10,936 bases of DNA from positions 1 through 10,936 of the forward strand of contig JAFAMK010000345.1 of the NCBI GenBank assembly GCA_019233415.1. Reading direction: 5' to 3'. The notes beneath the pieces were generated by a model. The model made no database searches. It was not told the origin of the DNA and saw nothing but the letters and a program-made list of their open reading frames with translations. This DNA is from Vulcanimicrobiota bacterium. GTDB lineage: Bacteria > Vulcanimicrobiota > Vulcanimicrobiia > Vulcanimicrobiales > Vulcanimicrobiaceae. Positions 6,772 to 10,936 of this stretch are shown here, piece by piece. The position numbers and the translations under genes are program-made. The first letter of the stretch is position 1. The number at the start of each line of letters is the position of its first letter.

Positions 6772-7401
6772 TTGGCAACGCTCGCCGCCCAACAATCATA
6801 CACGCCGAAGAAGTTCGACCTCGCCGGACTGCACGGGATCTCGGACAATACGCTGCAGGTCCATTTCGGCCTGTACGAGGGCTACGTCAAGAACACGAAC
6901 CTGCTGAACGAGCAGCTCGCCGAGCAAATCAAAGCCGGGAAGGCGGCCGGCGCCGACCCGCACTTCGCCGAGCTGACCCGCCGGCTCGGCTTCGAGTACA
7001 ACGGCATGGTCCTGCACGAATACTATTTCGGGAACATGACCAAGAACGCCGGCGCGCAGCCGTCGTCCGCGATCCAAGAGGCGGCCGCCGCGACGTACGG
7101 TGATTTCGACACGTGGAAGAAGGACTTCAGCGCGGTCGGCGGGATGCGCGGCGTCGGCTGGGCGATCGCGTACTTCGACCCGCACGCGCAGCGCGTCTCG
7201 AACCACTGGATCACGCTGCACGAAGACGGCAACGTCGCGGGCTTCGTGCCGCTGCTCGTGATGGACGTGTGGGAGCACGCGTTCCTACTCGACTACAAGC
7301 CGTCGGAGCGCGCGAAGTACATCGAGTCGTTCTTCGCCAACGTGGACTGGCAGGTCGTGCAGCAGCGCCTCGACGCGGCGAAGGCCGGCCGCACGGTCTA
7401 A
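6772..7401 (+). CDS. sod: Fe/Mn-type superoxide dismutase
   Basis: A 209-residue iron/manganese-family superoxide dismutase, which converts superoxide to oxygen and hydrogen peroxide. The four metal ligands are visible: H31 in LQVHFGLYEGYV, H82 in MVLHEYYFGN, and D165 and H169 in MDVWEHAF. The first-helix motif is atypical: the common HxGKHHxTYV form is one residue shorter, and its HH pair is replaced by Tyr-Glu (Y35, E36). The residue that hydrogen-bonds the metal-bound solvent is Gln in E. coli enzymes; here H150 (TLHEDG) aligns with the His known from the Mycobacterium tuberculosis iron enzyme. Metal preference is therefore unclear. The protein has no signal peptide, so it is cytoplasmic. 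TTG 6772 is chosen for the AGGAGG six bases upstream; longer forms would extend through the divergent gene. Confidence 0.93.
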   Translation: MATLAAQQSYTPKKFDLAGLHGISDNTLQVHFGLYEGYVKNTNLLNEQLAEQIKAGKAAGADPHFAELTRRLGFEYNGMVLHEYYFGNMTKNAGAQPSSAIQEAAAATYGDFDTWKKDFSAVGGMRGVGWAIAYFDPHAQRVSNHWITLHEDGNVAGFVPLLVMDVWEHAFLLDYKPSERAKYIESFFANVDWQVVQQRLDAAKAGRTV

Positions 7402-7407
7402 CCGCGC

Positions 7408-8139
7408 GTGCCGAAGACGGGACGGCTGCGGCTCTTCCCGCTCAACACCGTGCTCTTTCCGGGCGCGGTGTTGAACCTTCACGTCTTCGAAGAGCGTTAC
7501 CGCCGGATGATCGCCGAATGCCTCGACGCGGGTGAGGCATTCGGCGTCGTCCTGATCCGCGAAGGGCGCGAGGCCGGCGACCCGGAGGTCTTGCCGCACG
7601 AAGTCGGGACGACCGCCGAGATCGCGGAGGTGACGCCGCTTCCGGCCGGGCGCTACTACATCAGCACGACCGGCGGCAAGCGCTTTCGGATCGCGTCGAT
7701 CGTCAGCCGCGAGCCGTACCTGCTCGCGGAGGTCGAGTTCATCGACGAGCCGCGCGACGAGGAAGGCGAGGCCGAAGCGCGCGCGTCCGAACTGACCGAC
7801 CGCGTGCTGCACGAGTTTCGCGAGTACTCGCGCCTGCTCGTGGCGTTCTCGGGGCACGCGAGCGAGGTCGACGTGCCGCAGGATCCGGTCGACGCCAGCT
7901 ACGTCGTCGGTGATGCGCTGCAAGTCGCCGACGCGCTCAAGCAGCGGCTGCTCGAGCTGCGCACCGCCGAAGCGCGGTTGGCGGCCGAATTAGGGTTCCT
8001 GCGCCGACTCTTGCCGCAGTTGCGGCAACTGCTCGAACGCAAGCGTGCGCAAGAACGCATCGTGCGCGAGGACGCGCCGGGCGGCGAATTCCGCGCGCAT
8101 CAAGAGGCGTTCTTCGGGAAGCACTTCTCGCAGAACTAG
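7408..8139 (+). CDS. LON substrate-binding domain protein (stand-alone Lon N-domain)
   Basis: A 243-residue protein with the N-terminal substrate-recognition domain of Lon protease (PF02190) but no ATPase or peptidase domain. The opening RLRLFPLNTVLFPGAVLNLH followed by VFEERYRRM is diagnostic. Later hallmarks are FGVVLI and TGGKRFRI, and the C-terminal part from about residue 165 is a long Leu/Arg/Glu-rich helical bundle. Stand-alone LON-domain proteins are common in bacteria; their role is not settled, though binding unfolded protein is often proposed. GTG 7408 lies six bases after the dismutase stop and has no clear ribosome binding site, so the two are probably co-transcribed and coupled. 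All 13 proline codons are CCG. The first 140 bases contain three inverted repeats, listed separately. The stop shares a CTAG with the convergent FolD gene. Confidence 0.88.
   Translation: MPKTGRLRLFPLNTVLFPGAVLNLHVFEERYRRMIAECLDAGEAFGVVLIREGREAGDPEVLPHEVGTTAEIAEVTPLPAGRYYISTTGGKRFRIASIVSREPYLLAEVEFIDEPRDEEGEAEARASELTDRVLHEFREYSRLLVAFSGHASEVDVPQDPVDASYVVGDALQVADALKQRLLELRTAEARLAAELGFLRRLLPQLRQLLERKRAQERIVREDAPGGEFRAHQEAFFGKHFSQN
7442..7474 (+). repeat. inverted repeat / RNA hairpin inside the LON-domain gene
   Basis: TCAACACCG (7442-7450) is a perfect inverse of CGGTGTTGA (7466-7474). As RNA, the stem can continue inward through U-G, G-C, C-G, U-G and C-G pairs to a five-base loop at 7456-7460, about 14 pairs in all. 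It starts 34 bases into the coding sequence. Confidence 0.6.
7484..7493. repeat. 10-base perfect palindrome
   Basis: TCTTCGAAGA is its own reverse complement. It lies between the two larger inverted repeats in the LON-domain gene. Alone it would be unremarkable; as double-stranded DNA it could be a dimeric protein site. Confidence 0.4.
7512..7546 (+). repeat. 13-base perfect inverted repeat inside the LON-domain gene
   Basis: CGCCGAATGCCTC (7512-7524) is exactly complementary to GAGGCATTCGGCG (7534-7546), with a nine-base loop at 7525-7533. It is the longest perfect inverted repeat I noticed in the window. No run of T follows it, so it does not look like an intrinsic terminator. The 11-base half CGCCGAATGCC also occurs once at 370-380 in the SufR-like gene. 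Confidence 0.7.
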
Positions 8140-8987
8140 TGCATTCGCTCGGCGGCGAGGACGACGTTGCGCAGGAGCGCGACGTTGGTGACCGGACCGA
8201 CGCCGCCGGGAACCGGCGTGATCTCGCCGGCGACTTCGGCGACTTCGTCGTACGCGACGTCGCCGACGAGCTTGCCGTCGACGAACGTCGTGCCGACGTC
8301 GATCACCGTCGCACCGGGCGCGACCATGCCGGCGCGCAACAAGCCCGGAACGCCGGTCGCGACGACGACGATCTCCGCGTCGCGCGTGTGGTGCGCGAGG
8401 TCGCGCGTCTCCTTGTGCGTGACGGTGACCGTCGCGTCGCGCGCCATCAGCAGCAAGGAAACGGGCAGGCCGACGACGTTCGAGCGCCCAACCATGCACG
8501 CGCGAGCGCCGCACAGCGGCCAGCGTTCGCTGCGTTCGAGCAGCAGCATGACGGCCGCGGGCGTCGCCGGGACGAACTCGCTGCCGCTCGCGAACGCCAG
8601 CCGCCCGAGGTTGACGGGGTTCGCGCCGTCGACGTCCTTGTGCGGCGGCACCGCCTCGGCGATGCGCCGAATCGCCAGGTGCGGCGGAAGCGGCTGTTGG
8701 AGGATCACGCCGTGCACGAGCGGATCGTCGCCCAGCACGCGCAGGAGCGTGCGCACGTCGACCTCGTCGGCGTCGGCGCGCAGCGCGGCGACGCGCACGT
8801 CGACGCCGACCTTCGCGCCGGCCTTCTCGATGCTGCGCACGTACGCGACGCTCGCCGCGTCCTCGCCGACGATCGCGACCACGAGCGACGGCGCGATCCC
8901 GCGTTCGCGCAGCCGCGCGCCGCGCGCCGCGACCTCGTCGCGCAGCTCCTGCGCGAGCGCGCGTCCGTCCAAGATCCGAGCCGGCAT
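8136..8987 (-). CDS. folD: FolD homologue: methylenetetrahydrofolate dehydrogenase (cyclohydrolase activity doubtful)
   Basis: A 283-residue FolD-family enzyme of one-carbon metabolism. FolD normally oxidises 5,10-methylene-THF with NADP and then hydrolyses the methenyl product to 10-formyl-THF. Length and order of motifs are standard: ASVAYVRSIEKAGAKVG at 45-61, VILQQPLP at 94-101 (Q97), KDVDG at 117-121 (D120), the nucleotide loop VGRSNVVGLP, and the closing TPVPGGVGPVT. The oddity is at the catalytic lysine: the family has Y-V-x-x-K-x-K, but here it reads Y49-V-R-S-I53-E-K55, so the essential lysine is an isoleucine (ATC, 8829-8831). The ATG has AGG five bases upstream. No second folate gene is next to it. 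The fold and family are certain; a full bifunctional role is not. Confidence 0.92.
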   Translation of the reverse strand: MPARILDGRALAQELRDEVAARGARLRERGIAPSLVVAIVGEDAASVAYVRSIEKAGAKVGVDVRVAALRADADEVDVRTLLRVLGDDPLVHGVILQQPLPPHLAIRRIAEAVPPHKDVDGANPVNLGRLAFASGSEFVPATPAAVMLLLERSERWPLCGARACMVGRSNVVGLPVSLLLMARDATVTVTHKETRDLAHHTRDAEIVVVATGVPGLLRAGMVAPGATVIDVGTTFVDGKLVGDVAYDEVAEVAGEITPVPGGVGPVTNVALLRNVVLAAERMH

Positions 8988-9030
8988 CGCGCCTGCGGTT
9001 CGGGTGGCTAGGGAGCGAGCCCTGGAACGC
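8988..9030. other. 43-base divergent gap between folD and the 91-residue protein gene
   Basis: It separates two head-to-head genes. It holds the AGG of the folD ribosome binding site and a GGGAG at 9011-9015 that is rather far (15 bases) from the plus-strand GTG. I see no promoter boxes or repeats. Confidence 0.35.
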
Positions 9031-9306
9031 GTGCACTGGACCGTCGCGCTCGGCGCGTCGTTCGACGAGCCCGCCTTCGAGCACGCCCTGGCAGGTTTCC
9101 GCCGCCTCTACAACGTCGCACCCGAACGCGTCCTCTGCGCGCCCGACGTCCTGACGCGCTTCGCCGCCCTCCTCGGCCGCTCGCCCGACGACGCACTCCG
9201 CCGCGACCTGCGCTACGACGGCCTACCCGTCGTCTCCGCAATCCTCGCCCCCGGCACGATCGTCTTCGAAGGCAGCGTCGACGAAGAACGGATGGGCGAC
9301 TGGTAG
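9031..9306 (+). CDS. 91-residue protein of unknown function
   Basis: A short protein I do not recognise. It begins MHWTVALGASFDEPAFEHAL, has a central VLCAPDVLTRFAALLG helix segment, and ends in a beta-type stretch PVVSAILAPGTIVFEGSVDE and a terminal MGDW. No signal peptide or membrane segment is present, and the only cysteine is C39. Real coding is supported by strongly biased third positions (almost all G or C, with C most common) and by a stop nine bases before the convergent hydrolase stop. The start is uncertain: GTG 9031 is preferred, while GTG 9004 would add nine residues. Codon choice differs from the neighbours: all six prolines are CCC, against only CCG in the LON-domain gene. It could be a recently acquired or separately evolving gene. 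Confidence 0.6.
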   Translation: MHWTVALGASFDEPAFEHALAGFRRLYNVAPERVLCAPDVLTRFAALLGRSPDDALRRDLRYDGLPVVSAILAPGTIVFEGSVDEERMGDW

Positions 9307-9315
9307 CGCGCCGCG

Positions 9316-10182
9316 CTAGCGCTCGGCGAGGAATGCGCGCAGTGCGGTCGCGAGGGTGTCGGGTTCTTCGAGCATCGGGAGGTGTGCGCTGCGCTGTAGG
9401 ACGAGTGTGCGCGCTTGCGGGTAGGTGCGTGTGACGCCGCGTAGTCCGGCGATGCCGATGTAGCGGTCGCGTCGGCCCCAGGCGCAGAAGACGGGGCCGT
9501 GGTAGCGCGCGAAGCCTTCGCGCAGCGCGCGGCCCTGCGCGGGAGCGTACGTCTCGGGCGCATGCGAGTAGACGGCGGCGAATGCGCGGCGCAATGCGAG
9601 GTCTTGCGCCAGGGCGTAGGCGCGTTCGACGTGCGCGGGATCGAGGCTTGCGCGGTCGACGACGCCGATGCGCAGGATGCGCGCGATCAGCCGGCGCGAC
9701 GGCGGGCGCAGGATCAGCGGGCGCGCGAGCGCGCTCGCGAGGCCGAGCACGACGTGGCGTGCGTTGCGCGCGAAGCCGGCCGGTGCGATCAGCGCGAGCC
9801 GCGCGACGCGTTCGGGATGCGCTCCGGCATAGTCGGCGGCGAGGAACCCGCCGAGCGAGTGGCCGACGAGCGCGAAATGGTCGAGCCCGAGCGCGTCGAC
9901 CGCGCCCTCGATGACGCGCGCGAAGAACGCGCGGTCGTACGCGGCGTCCGGCTTCGCGCTCGCTCCGAAGCCCGGCAGATCGAACGCGACGTAGCGGAAC
10001 CCGGGATCGAGCCGCGGCACGAGCCGGCCCCACGCGCCGTCGCTCCAGTGCCCGAGCCCGTGCAGCAGCAGCACGACGGGTGCGTCCGGCGCGTCGCTGC
10101 CGGCCTCGTACGCGGCGATGGCCAGCCCTGCGGCGCGCAGCTCGCGCGCGTGCCAGACGAACGGAACGGTCGCGTTCACCAC
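9316..10182 (-). CDS. alpha/beta hydrolase-fold protein
   Basis: A 288-residue alpha/beta hydrolase. The oxyanion region is LLLHGLGHWSDGAW (H41-W51), followed by AFDLPGFGASAKP. The nucleophile elbow is GHSLGG (S109), the acid is probably D239 in WGRRDRY, and the catalytic histidine is H267 in SAHLPMLEEP. A Pro/Arg-rich cap region (about 135-205) lies between the core strands. This layout is shared by esterases, C-C hydrolases, epoxide hydrolases and haloperoxidases, so the substrate is open. No signal peptide is seen. I place the start at GTG 10182, with GTG 10179 equally possible; the weak GGAAA seven bases upstream is the only ribosome binding candidate. A longer frame to 10635 would run antisense through the TlpA-like gene and is not credible. 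Confidence 0.86.
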   Translation of the reverse strand: MVNATVPFVWHARELRAAGLAIAAYEAGSDAPDAPVVLLLHGLGHWSDGAWGRLVPRLDPGFRYVAFDLPGFGASAKPDAAYDRAFFARVIEGAVDALGLDHFALVGHSLGGFLAADYAGAHPERVARLALIAPAGFARNARHVVLGLASALARPLILRPPSRRLIARILRIGVVDRASLDPAHVERAYALAQDLALRRAFAAVYSHAPETYAPAQGRALREGFARYHGPVFCAWGRRDRYIGIAGLRGVTRTYPQARTLVLQRSAHLPMLEEPDTLATALRAFLAER

Positions 10183-10185
10183 GAA

Positions 10186-10189
10186 GAGG
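10186..10189 (+). promoter_or_regulatory. ribosome binding site of the TlpA-like gene
   Basis: GAGG, part of AAGAGGT, five bases before GTG 10195. It sits in the 12-base gap to the divergent hydrolase gene and supports the lipoprotein start over longer in-frame forms. Confidence 0.5.
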
Positions 10190-10194
10190 TTTCC

Positions 10195-10719
10195 GTGCGA
10201 AGGCTGTTCGTCATCGCGTCGGTCTTGATTCTGAGCGCGTGCTACAACGCCCCCGACCCCGGGAAAACCGTGAGCGGCGGCGGCCCCGGGATGCTCGCCG
10301 GCGCGCCGGCGCAGTCGTTCGACGTCCGCCGGACGGACGGCAAACCCGACTCGCTCGCGCGCCATCGCGGGCAGGTCGTGCTGATGAACCTGTGGGCGAC
10401 GTGGTGCCCGCCGTGCCGCGAGGAGATGCCGGCGCTCGAACGCTTCGCGCGCGAGCACGCCGGGACGGTCGTCGTGCTCGGCGTCGATCAGGGCGAGTCG
10501 GCGGACGCGGCGGCGGCGTTCGCGCGCGAGCGCGGCGTGACGTTCCCGGTCCTCGTCGACGAGCAGCAGCAGTACGGCCGCGCCTACGCGGCGCTCGGCC
10601 TGCCGACGAGCGTGATCGTCGACCGCAGCGGGCACATCGTGCGCGGCATCGACGGCCCGATGACGCTCGAACAGATGCGCGACGCGGTCGCGCCGGCGCT
10701 CAAGCGCGGCGCATCGTGA
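10195..10719 (+). CDS. TlpA/ResA-like thiol-disulfide oxidoreductase lipoprotein
   Basis: A 174-residue membrane-anchored thioredoxin-fold protein. A short lipoprotein signal ends in LSAC (C16), so the protein should be lipid-anchored outside the cytoplasmic membrane. The domain from about residue 36 has the TlpA/ResA pattern: GAPAQSFDV, then VVLMNLWATWCPPC with the redox pair C71 and C74, VVVLGVDQGES, and the cis-proline region LGLPTSVIVD (P137). Relatives reduce disulfides, for example in cytochrome c maturation or in metal-centre assembly. WCPPC is the usual active site of this group. GTG 10195 is set by the GAGG five bases upstream and by the signal peptide. Its TGA overlaps the start of the next gene as GTGA (10716-10719), so a membrane partner may be co-translated. 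Confidence 0.9.
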   Translation: MRRLFVIASVLILSACYNAPDPGKTVSGGGPGMLAGAPAQSFDVRRTDGKPDSLARHRGQVVLMNLWATWCPPCREEMPALERFAREHAGTVVVLGVDQGESADAAAAFARERGVTFPVLVDEQQQYGRAYAALGLPTSVIVDRSGHIVRGIDGPMTLEQMRDAVAPALKRGAS

Positions 10720-10936
10720 GCGCGCGCATCGCGGTCGTCGCGATCGCGCTCTTCGCGATCGCGCTCGTGCTCGCGCAAGATGTCGCGCCGGCGACGCCGC
10801 TCTACCACACCTGGCAGTACGCGCTCGCCCTGTTCATCGCGCTCGCCGTCGTCGTATTCTACGCGAACGGCGCGCGCCGTGGCGACGACGGCGCGGTCGG
10901 GCGGCGGTTGCTCGTCGCGCTCGCCGGTGCGGCGAT
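10716..10936 (+). CDS. polytopic membrane protein, N-terminal part (runs off window)
   Basis: An open frame from GTG 10716 to the window edge, 73 codons, whose start overlaps the stop of the TlpA-like gene in a GTGA. It encodes a first hydrophobic helix IAVVAIALFAIALVLAQ (about 5-21), a polar stretch ending in TPLYHTW, a second helix ALALFIALAVVVFYA (about 39-53), a loop with basic and acidic residues (NGARRGDDGAVGRR), and the start of a third helix. The repeated Ala-Ile-Ala-Leu is encoded by a direct DNA repeat of CGCGATCGCGCTC. The overlap suggests functional pairing with the thioredoxin-like lipoprotein, but the fragment is too short to name a family. Confidence 0.6.
   Translation, partial: MSARIAVVAIALFAIALVLAQDVAPATPLYHTWQYALALFIALAVVVFYANGARRGDDGAVGRRLLVALAGAA

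Noticed and set aside
7512..7546. Intrinsic transcription terminator
   Set aside because: The stem is strong, but it is inside a conserved coding region and is not followed by a T-run.
8139..9011. 290-codon plus-strand frame opposite folD
   Set aside because: It is an Asp/Arg/Val-rich shadow with no recognisable motif; folD on the other strand is conserved throughout.
7990..9084. 364-codon minus-strand frame covering the folD region
   Set aside because: It is an Arg/Ala-rich shadow in another frame of folD, which has full family motifs.
9008..10033. 341-codon minus-strand frame over the 91-residue protein gene and alpha/beta hydrolase gene
   Set aside because: Its composition is about half arginine and alanine with no motif, while the alpha/beta hydrolase frame has a complete catalytic triad.
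9499..10194. Extended N-terminus in frame with the TlpA-like gene
   Set aside because: The extension is antisense to the alpha/beta hydrolase and would bury the lipoprotein signal; the GAGG before GTG 10195 marks the real start.
10296..10311. Tandem CGCCGGCG palindrome
   Set aside because: It is a low-complexity GC-rich sequence encoding Ala-Gly-Ala-Pro in the TlpA-like protein, so it is expected from codon bias.
10183..10635. N-terminal extension of the alpha/beta hydrolase
   Set aside because: It runs antisense through the TlpA-like gene, and homologues of this fold begin near the position of GTG 10182.
1..10936. Defence, mobile-element or biosynthetic gene cluster
   Set aside because: I looked for nucleases, toxin-antitoxin pairs, reverse transcriptases, integrases, transposases, CRISPR repeats and NRPS/PKS/RiPP genes and found none; the genes are ordinary housekeeping, redox and exported proteins.

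Overview
This is a gene-packed chromosomal stretch from a GC-rich bacterium. It has lipoprotein and Sec signal peptides, Shine-Dalgarno motifs of the GGAGG/AGGAGG type, and many GTG and TTG starts. The codon style and gene mix recall uncultivated GC-rich lineages such as Eremiobacterota/Vulcanimicrobiota, but no marker gene here fixes the phylum, so that placement is only an impression. I see no RNA gene, CRISPR array, transposase, integrase or phage gene. No gene-free stretch exceeds about 70 bases.

Left part (2-3763): a plus-strand run begins with the C-terminal end of a SufR-like iron-sulfur regulator. It is followed by a NifU/IscU-type scaffold protein that lacks the usual third cysteine, and then by a small secreted protein. 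This run meets a minus-strand YceI-family periplasmic protein tail to tail. Divergent from YceI is a secreted DUF885-family metalloprotease-like protein. The 67-base gap between the two holds a 9-base direct repeat.

Middle (3760-8139): a minus-strand operon, read from 6751 down to 3760, encodes an O-methyltransferase, a flavin reductase-like protein, a glyoxalase-II-like metallo-hydrolase and a Thr/Ser/Gly-rich lipoprotein. Its first gene is head to head, 20 bases away, with a plus-strand Fe/Mn superoxide dismutase gene. A LON-substrate-binding-domain protein gene follows the dismutase; its first 140 bases carry three strong inverted repeats.

Right part (8136-10936): a minus-strand FolD homologue has lost the catalytic lysine. 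Divergent from it is a 91-residue protein of unknown function with deviant codon usage. Then come a minus-strand alpha/beta hydrolase and, divergent by 12 bases, a TlpA/ResA-like thiol-disulfide lipoprotein. The TlpA gene overlaps a membrane protein gene that runs off the window.

Several genes deal with redox balance, iron-sulfur clusters or detoxification (SufR, scaffold, dismutase, flavin reductase, glyoxalase-like hydrolase, TlpA), but they sit in separate transcription units, so a common pathway is not shown. I did not find a clear new multi-gene system. The best leads are two conserved enzyme or scaffold families with missing key residues, the hairpin cluster inside the LON-domain gene, and the repeated sharing of one CTAG/CTAA tetranucleotide as the stop codons of convergent genes.
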